64,000 bases of DNA from Streptomyces canus (GCF_030815415.1 NZ_JAUSWW010000001.1:3348001-3412000), one strand, 5' to 3'; positions 33,018 to 41,948 are shown, counted from the stretch's first letter. Program-made: numbers and translations. The notes: generated by a model from the letters alone, not told the origin.

Positions 33018-33680
33018 ATGGGGGCGAGCGAAGCATCCAAGGACGGCGACCGGCGGATCGGGCGCCGCGCCCTGCTGATCGGCGGGGCGGCCGCCGCGGT
33101 GGGCACCGGTGTGCTGGCCCGGGACGAGCTGGCGCGTCTGTGGTGGCGCACGCCCGGCGTGGAGAAGCCGCGCAAGGAGGGCGAGGTCGACTACACCGGA
33201 GCACGCTGGGTCGCGGCCTCGGACGCCAACTGGCGGCGCGCGGACCGGCCCGACGACTACGGCATAGACATGGTGGTCGTCCATGTCACCCAGGGCAGCT
33301 TCGACAGCGCGGTGAAGGCCTTCCAGGACCCGGACCACCAGGCGGCCGCGCACTACATAGTCGGCAAGAACGGCCGGGTCACCCAGATGATCCGCGAGCT
33401 GGACGTGGCGTACCACGCGGGCAACCGCGACTACAACGAGCGCAGTGTCGGCATCGAGCACGAGGGTTTCGTGGACCGGCCAGAGGACTTCACGGACGAG
33501 ATGTACGAGGCCTCGGCCCGGCTGACGGCCCGGATCTGCGCGCGCTACGACATACCCGTGGACCGCGAGCACATCATCGGGCATGTGGAGGTGCCGGGGA
33601 CGGACCACACCGACCCGGGTGAACACTGGGACTGGGACCGGTACATGAAGCTCGTGCGCGAGGCCTCAGTGAAGGTGTGA
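33018..33680 (+). CDS. Exported N-acetylmuramoyl-L-alanine amidase
   Basis: This 220-residue peptidoglycan amidase of the Amidase_2 family cuts the bond between MurNAc and the stem peptide. The N-terminus has a twin-arginine signal (GRRALLIGGAAAAVGTG), so Tat export is likely. Probable zinc ligands are His89 in VVVHVTQG, His189 in IIGHVEV and Asp199 in HTDPGE. ATG 33018 has no clear ribosome site; it is divergent from mnmA by 60 nt. The stop is 22 nt from the convergent cysteine desulfurase gene. Confidence 0.93.
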   Translation: MGASEASKDGDRRIGRRALLIGGAAAAVGTGVLARDELARLWWRTPGVEKPRKEGEVDYTGARWVAASDANWRRADRPDDYGIDMVVVHVTQGSFDSAVKAFQDPDHQAAAHYIVGKNGRVTQMIRELDVAYHAGNRDYNERSVGIEHEGFVDRPEDFTDEMYEASARLTARICARYDIPVDREHIIGHVEVPGTDHTDPGEHWDWDRYMKLVREASVKV

Positions 33681-33702
33681 CACAGGTCACATCTCCGGCT
33701 CC

Positions 33703-34872
33703 CTAGGTCAGCCCCGCCGCCCGGGCACGTTCCACCGCCGGGCCGATCGCCTTGGCGACCGCCTCCACGTCGGCCTCGGTGGAGGTGTGGCCGAGGGAGA
33801 AGCGGAGGGTGCCGCGGGCGAGGTCCGGGTCGATGCCGGTGGCGAGGAGGACGTGACTGGGCTGGGCGACGCCGGCGGTGCAGGCGGAGCCGGTGGAGCA
33901 CTCGATGCCCTGGGCGTCCAGGAGCAGGAGCAGGGAGTCGCCCTCGCACCCGGGGAAAGTGAAGTGGGCGTTGGCCGGAAGCCGGCCCCCCGGGGACGGG
34001 TCGCCGCCGAGGATCGCGTCCGGGACCGCCGTACGGACCGCTTCGACCAGGTCGTCGCGCAGGGCGCCGATCTCCCGGGCGAACCACTCGCGCTGCTCGG
34101 CGGCGAGCCGGCCCGCGACCGCGAAGGAGGCGACGGCGGGGACGTCGAGGGTGCCGGAGCGGACGTGGCGCTCCTGGCCGCCGCCGTGCAGGACGGGTAC
34201 GGGGGTGTACTCACGACCGAGGAGAAGCGCTCCGATGCCGTACGGACCGCCGATCTTGTGGCCGGAGACGGTCATCGCGGCCAGCCCTGAAGCGGCGAAG
34301 TCGACGGGGACCTGACCGAACGCCTGGACGGCGTCGGCGTGCAGCGGGACGCCGAACTCCTGGGCCACGTCGGCGAGTTCACGGACCGGCAGCACGGTGC
34401 CGATCTCGTTGTTGGCCCACATCACGGTGGCGAGGGCGACGTCGTCGGGGTTGCGCTCGACGGCCTCGCGCAGGGCGTCGGGGTGGACGCGGCCGTACGC
34501 GTCGACCGGGAGGTACTCGACCGTGGCGCCCTCGTGTTCGCCGAGCCAGTGCACGGCGTCGAGGACGGCGTGGTGCTCGACGGGGCTGGCCAGGACCCGG
34601 GTACGGGCCGGGTCGGCGTCGCGGCGGGACCAGTACAGGCCCTTGACCGCGAGGTTGTCGGCTTCGGTGCCGCCGGAGGTGAGGACCACCTCACTGGGGC
34701 GGGCGCCCAGTGATTCGGCGAGGGTCTCACGGGCCTCCTCGACGGTGCGCCTCGCGCGGCGGCCGGATGCGTGGAGGGAGGAGGCGTTGCCGGTGACGGC
34801 CAGCTGTGCGCTGAGTGCCTCGACTGCCTCGGGAAGCATCGGAGTCGTCGCGGCGTGGTCGAGGTAAGCCAT
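33703..34872 (-). CDS. Cysteine desulfurase (NifS/IscS family)
   Basis: This 389-residue PLP enzyme takes sulfur from cysteine as a persulfide. PLP-Lys206 is in SGHKIGGP, the stacking His101 in SPVEHHAV, and the persulfide Cys331 is in the flexible STGSACTAG loop. Given its position beside mnmA, it probably supplies sulfur for tRNA 2-thiouridine; a role in Fe-S assembly cannot be excluded. No scaffold gene (iscU/sufU) is near. It begins with ATG 34872 and normal N-terminal [11 protein letters not shown]. Confidence 0.95.
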   Translation of the reverse strand: MAYLDHAATTPMLPEAVEALSAQLAVTGNASSLHASGRRARRTVEEARETLAESLGARPSEVVLTSGGTEADNLAVKGLYWSRRDADPARTRVLASPVEHHAVLDAVHWLGEHEGATVEYLPVDAYGRVHPDALREAVERNPDDVALATVMWANNEIGTVLPVRELADVAQEFGVPLHADAVQAFGQVPVDFAASGLAAMTVSGHKIGGPYGIGALLLGREYTPVPVLHGGGQERHVRSGTLDVPAVASFAVAGRLAAEQREWFAREIGALRDDLVEAVRTAVPDAILGGDPSPGGRLPANAHFTFPGCEGDSLLLLLDAQGIECSTGSACTAGVAQPSHVLLATGIDPDLARGTLRFSLGHTSTEADVEAVAKAIGPAVERARAAGLT

Positions 34873-34924
34873 GGTGACCCGATTCTACGGGCCCTGCGGA
34901 GAGGACTCGGTGCGAGGGTTGGCG

Positions 34925-35206
34925 CTAGAAGCTCCAGGACACCGTGCTGTCCATCTGCATGAACGCCACCAGCACCAGGAGGTCGGCGACGCCCAGGCCC
35001 AGCCCCAGGAAGGCGCGGCCGCGGCGGGCGGTGCCGCGCCACAGGGCGACCGAGGCCAGGGCGATGGCGATCGGGCCGAGGAAGACGTTCAGGACGAGGA
35101 GGCCGACGAGGCCGAGGATGAAGGCGGCCACGGCCATGCCGTCGGCGTCGCGGACCGGGGTGTCGCGGACCGGGGTGCGGTGGGTGGTCGGTGCGGTGAG
35201 CTGCAT
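34925..35206 (-). CDS. DUF4190 small membrane protein
   Basis: The 93-residue protein has a Thr/Arg/Asp-rich 24-residue N-terminus followed by two long hydrophobic segments (AVAAFILGLVGLLVLNVFL and AFLGLGLGVADLLVLVAFM) separated by ALWRGTARRGR. This is the DUF4190 layout. The function is unknown. GGGGA stands before ATG 35206. It is 46 nt after the 54-codon membrane gene and may be in the same transcript controlled by the divergent TetR regulator. Confidence 0.85.
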   Translation of the reverse strand: MQLTAPTTHRTPVRDTPVRDADGMAVAAFILGLVGLLVLNVFLGPIAIALASVALWRGTARRGRAFLGLGLGVADLLVLVAFMQMDSTVSWSF

Positions 35207-35252
35207 GGTGATCAGTCCCCTGGGATGCGGTGAGGGCGGGTGGGTCGGCGGG

Positions 35253-35417
35253 TCAGCGGGACGAGGCGTGGCGGCGGGAGTGCCGCTCGCGGAGCGCGAA
35301 GATGCCGAGCCAGGCGGCGATCACGGTCGCGGCGACGGCGGTGAAGGTGAACGGCGCGTGGGCGACGGTGCCCAGGACGGCACCGAAGAGCAGAAGTGCG
35401 GCGACGAGGAACAGCAT
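35253..35417 (-). CDS. 54-residue membrane protein divergent from the TetR gene
   Basis: A short ORF reads MLFLVAALLLFGAVLGTVAH, APFTFTAVAATVIAAWLGIF and then a basic tail ALRERHSRRHASSR. Two membrane helices are evident, and codon use has the strong G/C third-position bias of real genes. GGAGG is found 12 nt before the ATG. It is the first minus-strand gene facing the TetR regulator, with the palindromic operator-like sites between, so it is a likely target of that regulator. No family is recognised. Confidence 0.7.
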   Translation of the reverse strand: MLFLVAALLLFGAVLGTVAHAPFTFTAVAATVIAAWLGIFALRERHSRRHASSR

Positions 35418-35464
35418 GGGATGGATCCCCCTCCGAGATGCTTGCGTGGTGCTTCTCGTTACAT

Positions 35465-35557
35465 GTCGGTGAACAGTTGTAGTAACACTTGTTCACTGAC
35501 TTCCCAGCTTAGCGCGCCCTACGACTTCTCAATTCCAGAGAACAGTTGTTTACTGAT
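35465..35557. promoter_or_regulatory. Operator-like palindromes for the TetR regulator
   Basis: Upstream of the TetR gene is an imperfect palindrome with arms GTCGGTGAACA (35465-35475) and TGTTCACTGAC (35490-35500). A second related site, AGAGAACA-gt-TGTTTACT, lies at about 35537-35554, ending seven bases before the TetR start codon. The shared half-site is (G/A)GTGAACA. Two or three overlapping copies of AGTGAACA-gt-TGTTCACT would fit TetR dimers controlling both divergent genes. Confidence 0.65.
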
Positions 35558-35560
35558 GAC

Positions 35561-36187
35561 ATGAGTCACACCCTCGGCATCCGGCAGGCCCAGAAGCAGA
35601 AGACCCGGCAGGCGCTCCTCGACGCCGCGTTGGGACTGCTGGAGGAGCAGAGCCTGAGCAGCCTGGGCCTGCGCGAGGTCACGCGTGCCATCGGCGTCGC
35701 GCCGACCGCCTTCTACCGGCACTTCCGCTCCACCGCCGACCTCGGCGTCGCCCTCGTCGAGGAGGCGCTGGGCAGCCTGCATCCGCTGATCCGCACGACG
35801 GTCACCTCGGCCGACAACGCCGAGGAACGCATAGTCCGCGCCGTAGAGTTGATCGCCCACCACGTGGCCACGCACCCCGCCCACGTCCGCTTCGTCGCCC
35901 GTGAGCGGCACGGCGGTGTCCAGCCCGTGCGGGAGGCCATCCGGGGCCAACTGGCCCGGTTCGCCCAAGAGGTGAAGGACGAGCTCGCCAAGGACGTGGA
36001 GTCCGAGGGCTGGAGCGACGACGACCTGCTGATGCTGGCGAACCTGTACGTCGACCAGATGCTCATCACCGCCTCGCTGTTCCTGGAGGCACTGGAGGGC
36101 TCGGAGCAGGAGCGGGAGCGGGTCCGGCAGGTCGCCACCAGCCAGATGCGGCTCATCAGCATCGGCCGGGACCACTGGCGCGACTGA
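35561..36187 (+). CDS. TetR/AcrR-family transcriptional regulator
   Basis: This 208-residue repressor has the N-terminal helix-turn-helix LGLREVTRAIGVAPTAFYRHF (about residues 40-60) and a helical ligand domain after it. The sequence resembles the FabR-like TetR group often annotated near fatty-acid genes, but no such gene is beside it here. ATG 35561 has no ribosome site, since the operator-like palindrome ends directly before it; a leaderless mRNA is likely. The gene is divergent from two small membrane genes. Confidence 0.92.
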   Translation: MSHTLGIRQAQKQKTRQALLDAALGLLEEQSLSSLGLREVTRAIGVAPTAFYRHFRSTADLGVALVEEALGSLHPLIRTTVTSADNAEERIVRAVELIAHHVATHPAHVRFVARERHGGVQPVREAIRGQLARFAQEVKDELAKDVESEGWSDDDLLMLANLYVDQMLITASLFLEALEGSEQERERVRQVATSQMRLISIGRDHWRD

Positions 36188-36209
36188 GCCGCACCGAGCG
36201 CAATGCCCG

Positions 36210-36244
36210 GGGGCGGCACCCCCGTTCACCGGGAGTGCCGCCCC
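36210..36244. terminator. Bidirectional terminator hairpin
   Basis: GGGGCGGCAC (36210-36219) pairs perfectly with GTGCCGCCCC (36235-36244), with a nested CCCCG/CGGG pair in the loop. It lies in the gap between the convergent TetR and lipoprotein genes. Confidence 0.85.
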
Positions 36245-36263
36245 TGTCGTACGACGTGGCAGG

Positions 36264-36638
36264 TCAGCTCTTCGTGGCCGACGCCGTCGCCTGCTGCGTC
36301 GGGGCACCGCTCGGCGCCGCGCCGCCGCCGGGACCACCGCAGCCGCCGCCCTGGTCACCGCCGGGACCGCCGCCCTGACCGCCCCCGCCGGGGCCGCCGC
36401 TGGGCATGCCCGAGGGCGCGCCGGACGGCTGGGCCGTGCCGTTGGCGGTGGGTGCGCCCGACGGGGCGCCGCTCGGCATGCCCGACGGGTTGCCACTCGG
36501 TGCACCGGACCGACACGACTGCTGCCCGGAGTTGCCGCTGTTCGAGGAGGACGAAGAGTCGCCCGAGCCGCAGGCCACCAGCGCGAGGGGCGAGAGCGCG
36601 AGCAGGGCCACTGCGGGGATGAGACGCACACGCTGCAT
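36264..36638 (-). CDS. Small Ser/Pro/Gly-rich lipoprotein
   Basis: The 124-residue ORF starts MQRVRLIPAVALLALSPLAL with lipobox LVAC (Cys23). The mature part is low complexity: a Ser/Asn run, then PSG(A/M/N) repeats, then Gly/Gln-rich GGPGGGGQGG stretches and two Cys residues. It is likely an anchored, unstructured cell-surface protein. No domain is recognised. TTGGAG is about 10 nt before the ATG. The DNA repeats in this gene follow from the coded peptide repeat. Confidence 0.8.
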   Translation of the reverse strand: MQRVRLIPAVALLALSPLALVACGSGDSSSSSNSGNSGQQSCRSGAPSGNPSGMPSGAPSGAPTANGTAQPSGAPSGMPSGGPGGGGQGGGPGGDQGGGCGGPGGGAAPSGAPTQQATASATKS

Positions 36639-36752
36639 GAGAAACAACTCCAAGAAGGATGAGGGAGTCCTGAGGGCTGGAACTCAATCAACGCGGCTTA
36701 GGGCTTCCTTGAGTGATCGCTGTCCCCGGCCTGTGCGCAAGGCAAAGCCCCT

Positions 36753-37769
36753 CTAAAGAGACCCGTCTGACCTGCGACTTTCTCCTGGCCCGTCGTCTGA
36801 TCGCTGGTACAGGCCCGTGACAGAAGCGGCCGCCCGGAACAGTTCCTCGCGCACTTCGGGAGGGGAGAGCACCTCGACCCGGTCGGAGAATTGGAGCAGT
36901 TGGCGGGTCTCGCCGAGCTCGCCGTACGACATCCGGACCGTCACCCACTCACCCGCACCGCCGTCCTCGCCGTCGTCCGCGGGGAGTTCGGCCAGCCAGG
37001 GGCCGTTGAGCCGCAGGAACAGGTCGAGGCGGTCGCGCCGGACCCGCACGACGACGTCGATGCCGCCCGGCTGCTTCTCGACCTCGCGGCGCAACACCTC
37101 CCACACGTCGGCGAGTTCGACGCCAGGGCGGCGTTTGACCGGGTCGTCGAGCACGGTCGCCGCCCGCACCCGGTCGGCGCGGTACAGCCGCGGACTCCTC
37201 CGCCGGTCGGCGACGAGGTACCAGACGCCGGCCTTGGAGACGAGACCGTACGGGTCGACGGTGTACGTCCTCGGTTCCCGCCGCCCGCTGTGCCGGTAGC
37301 GCAGCCGGAGCCGGCGGTCGGCGAAGACCGCGTCCTGGAGCACGTCCAGGTCGACGGCGGCCCGCGGTCCGCCCTTCCAGCGGGTGGCGTCGACGAGGAT
37401 GCGCCGGGCGGTCGCCTCGGCGGCGGGCCGATGGGGTGCGGGCAGCGCCGCCATCACCTTGCGCAGCGCCGAGCCGAGCGCCGCGTCCAGGCCGAGCGCG
37501 GCGTGCGAGCCCTGGGCGGCCAGGATGAACAGGGCACGGGACTCGTCGGCGGTCAGCCCGGTGACGTCCGTACGGAATCCCGCGAGCAGCTCGATGCCAC
37601 CGTGCCGCCCGCGTTCGGCGTAGACGGGGACGCCCGAGGCGGACAGGGCCTCGATGTCCCGGTAGATGGTGCGTACGGACACTTCCAGGCGTTCCGCGAG
37701 TTCGTGCGCGGGGACACGGCCGCGGGTCTGCAGGAGCAGCAGGATCGACAGGAGGCGGTCGGATTTCAC
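36753..37769 (-). CDS. YafY/DeoR-type regulator with WYL domain
   Basis: This 338-residue regulator has an N-terminal winged helix-turn-helix (RLLSILLLLQTRGRVPAHEL to VSVRTIYRDIEAL, residues 4-40), a central WYL domain (GVWYLVADRRRSPRLYRADR, about 180-200) and the C-terminal WCX extension. WYL domains bind ligands such as nucleic acids or small molecules. The GTG start has GACAGGAGGCGG just upstream. Targets are unknown; it is flanked by a lipoprotein gene and a thioesterase gene on the same strand. Confidence 0.93.
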   Translation of the reverse strand: MKSDRLLSILLLLQTRGRVPAHELAERLEVSVRTIYRDIEALSASGVPVYAERGRHGGIELLAGFRTDVTGLTADESRALFILAAQGSHAALGLDAALGSALRKVMAALPAPHRPAAEATARRILVDATRWKGGPRAAVDLDVLQDAVFADRRLRLRYRHSGRREPRTYTVDPYGLVSKAGVWYLVADRRRSPRLYRADRVRAATVLDDPVKRRPGVELADVWEVLRREVEKQPGGIDVVVRVRRDRLDLFLRLNGPWLAELPADDGEDGGAGEWVTVRMSYGELGETRQLLQFSDRVEVLSPPEVREELFRAAASVTGLYQRSDDGPGESRRSDGSL

Positions 37770-37830
37770 CCCACCAGGATCCCTCCCGCGGGGAAGGCAC
37801 CCGCCAGGAGCAGCCTGGACCGGCGGCGGA

Positions 37831-38712
37831 TCAGCCGAGCCTGACGCGGGCGAGCTGGCGGGACTGGGCGACCAGGCGGTCCGTGCTGTCCCAGACCTCG
37901 GCGTCCTCCTCCAGGAAGCCGCCGGCGAGGTTGCGGGTGGTGATCGAGACGCGGAGGGGGCCAGGCGCGGGGCGGCAGCGGACGTGGACCGTCAGCTCGA
38001 CCGTCGGGACCCAGCCCTTGAGGCCGATCTCGAAGGCGGTGGGCGGCAGCGCGTCCACCGCGAGGAGCAGCGAGAAGGGGTCGGCGTCGCGACCGTCGGC
38101 CAGGCCGAACCAGGCCCGCATCTCGCCCTTGCCGGACGGCGCGCCGAGGGCCCAGCCCAGGGTCGACGGGTCCAGCTTGAGCATCAGCCGTTCGGTGAGG
38201 GCGGAGCTGCCGTCGACCGGGGCCGGACCACCCGACGGTAGTCGGATATCAGGTGCAGTCTCGGGACCGAAGCACTGGTCCATGGGCGGGAACGCGGGCG
38301 GCTTCGCCGTCGTACGGACGTCGTCGGGCAGGGAGCCCAGGTCGCCGTAGGAGGCGAGGACGCGGATGCGTTCGATCTCGTTGCCCTGCTCGTCGTACTG
38401 GAAGAGCGAGGCCTGGCCGGTGGAGAGGGTGCGGCCGGTGCGGACGATGTCCGTGCGGACGACCGCGGGGCCGGGCTGGGAGGCGGTCAGGTAGTGCGCG
38501 GAGATCGTGAACGGGTCGGCGTGCGGCAGGGCGTCCGCGAGGGCTCGGCCGAGGACGGCCAGAAGGTAGCCGCCGTTGACGGCGCTGATGATCGTCCAGC
38601 CGGCGGAGAGGTCGATGTCGTAGACGCCGGGCTCGCGGAGGGTGAGCGCGGTGTCGCGGTCGAACTCGCTGTCGCCGATCGTGGCCTGCGTGGCGGTAGC
38701 TGCTTCTGGCAT
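37831..38712 (-). CDS. Acyl-CoA thioesterase-like protein (double hotdog)
   Basis: The 293-residue protein has two hotdog halves, as in TesB-like acyl-CoA thioesterases: the N-terminal GWTIISAVNGGYLLAVLGRA to DPFTISAHYLTASQPGPAVV, and the C-terminal ADPFSLLLAVDALPPTAFEI to LTVHVRCRPAPG with RNLAGGFLEEDAEVWDS. The acyl substrate is unknown. ATG 38712 begins the natural N-terminus; a TTG six codons earlier is also open. It lies 61 nt upstream of the WYL regulator gene on the same strand. Confidence 0.9.
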   Translation of the reverse strand: MPEAATATQATIGDSEFDRDTALTLREPGVYDIDLSAGWTIISAVNGGYLLAVLGRALADALPHADPFTISAHYLTASQPGPAVVRTDIVRTGRTLSTGQASLFQYDEQGNEIERIRVLASYGDLGSLPDDVRTTAKPPAFPPMDQCFGPETAPDIRLPSGGPAPVDGSSALTERLMLKLDPSTLGWALGAPSGKGEMRAWFGLADGRDADPFSLLLAVDALPPTAFEIGLKGWVPTVELTVHVRCRPAPGPLRVSITTRNLAGGFLEEDAEVWDSTDRLVAQSRQLARVRLG

Positions 38713-38848
38713 GGCTGAACGGTACAACAACCAATTACTAAGCGGTAGCTTTGCATGCGGTCAAGCGAGGGTGAGAGCGGGGCAATTTCCTGGTAAGTGT
38801 CCGCACTCGTCCGTAAACCCGGCGCCCCGCCGCCCCCTCTGTAGGGGC

Positions 38849-40069
38849 ATGAGCCTCACCGGGACCACGTTCCTCTCCACACTGATCGTGCTGTCCGTCG
38901 TCGCCGTCCTCCTTCCGCTCCTCCTGTGGTCCCGGCTGCGCGGACCCCGCGCCCTGCGCGCCGCGGGCCGTCTGCTGATGGTCGTGTTCGCCCAGGGGAC
39001 CGCCGTCGCCCTCGTCTTCGTCCTGGTCAACAACCAGAACAACCTGTACGACGACTGGGCCGACCTGCTCGGCACCGGCGACCACGTCCAACAGGCCGCG
39101 GACCTCGGCGCCGACGGCACCGGCGGTATCGCGCTGAAACGGCTCCCGAGAGTCCGGCAGCACTTCACCGACGCCTCCGGACCCGGGATGCGGGGAGTCC
39201 GGGAGACCCAGCTCACGGGCCGGGTGTCGGGTGTGAACGCCGAGGTCTACGTCTGGCTGCCACCGCAGTACGGCCGGCCCGCCTACCGGCACCACAGGTT
39301 CCCCGTCGTCGAACTGCTGTCGGGCTACCCGGGCTCGGCGAAGGCCTGGTTCGGATCGCTGCACGCGGCGGACCAGCTGCGGCCGCTGATGCGTGACGGC
39401 CGGGTGGCGCCGTTCATCATGGTCGCCCCGCGTATGAACCTGCTCGCGGGGGTGGACACCGGGTGCGCCAACATCACGGGCACCGTGAACGCCGACACCT
39501 GGCTCAGCGTCGACGTGCCGAAGATGGTCACGGACAACTTCCGCGCCCAGGCCGGTCCGGCGGGCTGGGCGGTGGCCGGATACTCGGCGGGCGGGCACTG
39601 CGCGACGAAGCTCGCCGTCGCACACCCCGACCGCTACCGGGCCGCGGTGAGCATGTCCGGCTACAACGACCCGATCGGCGAACCCAACTCACTGGCCGCC
39701 GAGACACCCGCACTGCGCCGCGCCAACAACCCCTACGTGCTGCTGCGCGACGCCCGCACCCCGCCCGCGGTCGCGCTCTACCAGTCCGGTCAGCCCGGCG
39801 ACGGCTACGAGGCGGCCACCGGCCTCGCACAGATCGCGAAGGCGCCGACGACCGTGCACGCCGTCTACGTCCCGAAGAGTGCGGGCGGCCACAACATGGC
39901 GCTGTGGCGGCCCCAGGTGGTCCCGGCGTTCCGCTGGCTGACCGAGGAGATGGGACTGCTGCACGGCCGGGCGGGAACTACTCCTCGCGCACGGTCGAGC
40001 GCCGGTTCCAGGCCCGCGGAGCTCGCCAGTGGAACCGCATCGCCAGCAGCCGCAGCACGAAGGCCGTGA
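38849..40069 (+). CDS. Membrane-anchored esterase (alpha/beta hydrolase)
   Basis: The 406-residue protein has two N-terminal membrane helices (residues 9-27 and 42-60) and an extracytoplasmic esterase domain of the esterase D/antigen 85-like type. The nucleophile is Ser246 in AGYSAGGHCATKLA; a His is likely in AGGHNMALW. It may act on cell-envelope acyl esters, by analogy only. The last about 34 residues are a low-complexity Ala/Arg/Ser tail that overlaps the convergent TRIC gene by 92 bp, so a shorter ancestral C-terminus is possible. TAGGGG directly precedes the ATG. Confidence 0.9.
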   Translation: MSLTGTTFLSTLIVLSVVAVLLPLLLWSRLRGPRALRAAGRLLMVVFAQGTAVALVFVLVNNQNNLYDDWADLLGTGDHVQQAADLGADGTGGIALKRLPRVRQHFTDASGPGMRGVRETQLTGRVSGVNAEVYVWLPPQYGRPAYRHHRFPVVELLSGYPGSAKAWFGSLHAADQLRPLMRDGRVAPFIMVAPRMNLLAGVDTGCANITGTVNADTWLSVDVPKMVTDNFRAQAGPAGWAVAGYSAGGHCATKLAVAHPDRYRAAVSMSGYNDPIGEPNSLAAETPALRRANNPYVLLRDARTPPAVALYQSGQPGDGYEAATGLAQIAKAPTTVHAVYVPKSAGGHNMALWRPQVVPAFRWLTEEMGLLHGRAGTTPRARSSAGSRPAELASGTASPAAAARRP

Positions 40070-40640
40070 GGGCCGCGAGCCCGCTGGTGAACGAGGTGAG
40101 GGCGTCGTAGCGGATGCACAGGGCGACCAGGGTGGCGCCGACGATCGCCGGGACCGCGTACAGGTCGCGGTCCCAGCGCAGCAGCGAGGGCACCTCGTTG
40201 GCGAGCACGTCCCTGAGGACACCGCCGCCGACGGCGGTGGCGAGGCCGAGGGTCACCGACTGGGTGAGGCCGAGCCCGTACTCGTACGCCTTGGTCGTCC
40301 CGGCGACGCAGAACAGTCCGAGGCCGGCCGCGTCGAAGACGTTCACACCGACCTGGATGCGCTCCACGTGGGGGTGCAGGAAGAACACCAGCAGGGCGGC
40401 GAGCAGCGGGGTGACGAAGTACCCCAGGTCCGTGAAGGCCGCGGGCGGTACCGCGCCGATGATCAGGTCCCGGAACAGTCCACCGCCCAGCGCCGTGACC
40501 TCGGCGAGGACGGCGATGCCGAAGACGTCGAAGTTCTTGCGGACGGCCAGCAGCGCGCCGGAGATCGCGAAGACGAAGATGCCGATCAGATCGAGCGTGT
40601 GCTGGACGGAGGGGCTGAACAGGTTCTGGAACACCCTCAT
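39978..40640 (-). CDS. TRIC-type cation channel family protein (UPF0126/YadS)
   Basis: The 220-residue inner-membrane protein has seven predicted helices in two repeats, each with a GGG kink: ALGGGLFRDLIIG (about residue 50) and AVGGGVLRDVLANE (about 135). These motifs define bacterial homologues of trimeric intracellular cation channels. Ion selectivity cannot be read from sequence. Its 3' end lies under the tail of the esterase gene. It begins 16 nt downstream of the terminator that ends the dpp operon. Confidence 0.93.
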   Translation of the reverse strand: MRVFQNLFSPSVQHTLDLIGIFVFAISGALLAVRKNFDVFGIAVLAEVTALGGGLFRDLIIGAVPPAAFTDLGYFVTPLLAALLVFFLHPHVERIQVGVNVFDAAGLGLFCVAGTTKAYEYGLGLTQSVTLGLATAVGGGVLRDVLANEVPSLLRWDRDLYAVPAIVGATLVALCIRYDALTSFTSGLAALTAFVLRLLAMRFHWRAPRAWNRRSTVREE

Positions 40641-40656
40641 ATTCTCACCCAGCAGT

Positions 40657-40689
40657 GAGCCCCCGCCTTACAAATGAAGGCGGGGGCTC
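40657..40689 (-). terminator. Terminator of the dpp operon
   Basis: GAGCCCCCGCCTT (40657-40669) and AAGGCGGGGGCTC (40677-40689) form a perfect 13-bp stem with a 7-nt loop. It starts 12 nt after the dppF stop on the minus strand and precedes the TRIC gene. No T run follows. Confidence 0.9.
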
Positions 40690-40700
40690 GCTGACAGGGC

Positions 40701-41948
40701 TTACTTCTCCTTGGAAGGAGCTTCCGGCTCTTCGGAAGGAGCTTCCGGCTCTTCCGGCTCCTCGGCGGTGAGCTCGGCGACCTCCGCCGCCACCGCCGCC
40801 GACGTCTCCGCCGACTCCGCGAGCACCTCGTCCGCGACCAGCTCGGCCGCCTCCTTGGCGACCGTCAGCAGGACGGTGTCCTGCGGGGCCTGGTCCTCGA
40901 AGTTCTCCGGGTGGTGGCAGGCGACCTGCTGGCCGGGCTTGAGCTCGACGAGCTTCGGCTCGGTCGTCTTGCAGATCTCCGTCGCCTTCCAGCACCGGGT
41001 GTGGAAACGGCAGCCGCTGGGCGGGGAGATCGGCGAGGGCACGTCGCCCTTGAGCAGGATGCGCTCGCTCTTGGCGTTCTTGCGCCGCGGGTCCGGGATC
41101 GGCACCGCCGACATGAGCGCCTTGGTGTACGGGTGCATCGGCGCCCTGTAGAGCGACTCGCGGTCCGCCAGCTCGACGATCTTGCCGAGGTACATCACCG
41201 CGATCCGGTCCGAGACGTGCCGGACGACCGAGAGGTCGTGCGCGATGATCACGTACGTCAGTCCGAGCTCCTGCTGGAGGTCGTCCAGCAGGTTCACGAC
41301 CTGGGCCTGGATCGACACGTCCAGCGCGGAGACCGGCTCGTCGGCCACCACGAGCTTCGGGTTGAGCGCGAGCGCGCGGGCGATGCCGATGCGCTGACGC
41401 TGACCGCCGGAGAACTCGTGCGGGTAGCGGTTGTAGTGCTCGGGGTTGAGACCGACCACCGACAGCAGCCGCTGGACCTCCGCCTTGATGCCGCCCTCGG
41501 GCGTGACGCCCTGGAGCTTGAAGGGGGCGCCGACGATCGTGCCGATGGTGTGGCGCGGGTTCAGCGACGAGTACGGGTCCTGGAAGATCATCTGCACATC
41601 GCGGCGCAGCGGACGCATCCCGCTCACCCCGAGGTGGGTGATGTCCTTGCCCTCGAACTCGACCGTGCCGGCGGTCGGTTCGAGCAGCCGGGTGATCAGC
41701 CGGCCCATCGTCGACTTGCCGCAGCCCGACTCGCCCACGACACCGAGGGTCTCGCCGGACTTGACCTCGAAGTCGATGCCGTCGACCGCGCGCACCGCGC
41801 CGACCTGCCGCTGGAGCAGGCCCTTCTTGATCGGGAAGTGTTTCTGGAGCCCGGTCACCTTCAGCAGGGTCTCGCCAGGGGCGGCGTCGCCCTTGGTGAT
41901 CACCGTGCCTTCGCTCTGCGCAGGGATGCTCACTTTGTCCTCGCTCAC
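40701..41948 (-). CDS. Peptide ABC transporter ATP-binding protein (DppF/OppF type)
   Basis: This 415-residue ATPase powers the peptide importer with its DppD-like partner. Walker A is GESGCGKS, the signature SGGQRQR and Walker [13 protein letters not shown]. The C-terminal oligopeptide-transport domain contains [18 protein letters not shown]. An unusual Glu/Ala/Pro-rich tail of about 50 residues (ending [12 protein letters not shown]) extends beyond the family. GTG 41948 overlaps the dppD stop (GTGA). It is the last gene of the operon and is followed by a strong terminator. Confidence 0.94.
   Translation of the reverse strand: MSEDKVSIPAQSEGTVITKGDAAPGETLLKVTGLQKHFPIKKGLLQRQVGAVRAVDGIDFEVKSGETLGVVGESGCGKSTMGRLITRLLEPTAGTVEFEGKDITHLGVSGMRPLRRDVQMIFQDPYSSLNPRHTIGTIVGAPFKLQGVTPEGGIKAEVQRLLSVVGLNPEHYNRYPHEFSGGQRQRIGIARALALNPKLVVADEPVSALDVSIQAQVVNLLDDLQQELGLTYVIIAHDLSVVRHVSDRIAVMYLGKIVELADRESLYRAPMHPYTKALMSAVPIPDPRRKNAKSERILLKGDVPSPISPPSGCRFHTRCWKATEICKTTEPKLVELKPGQQVACHHPENFEDQAPQDTVLLTVAKEAAELVADEVLAESAETSAAVAAEVAELTAEEPEEPEAPSEEPEAPSKEK

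Noticed and set aside
36264..36560. Tandem-repeat-like DNA that could suggest a minisatellite or CRISPR
   Set aside because: The repetition follows from PSG-x-PSG and Gly-rich codons of a lipoprotein; no spacer structure.
38253..38510. Arg/Gly-rich 85-residue plus-strand ORF
   Set aside because: Shadow of the thioesterase gene in a G/C-rich stretch.
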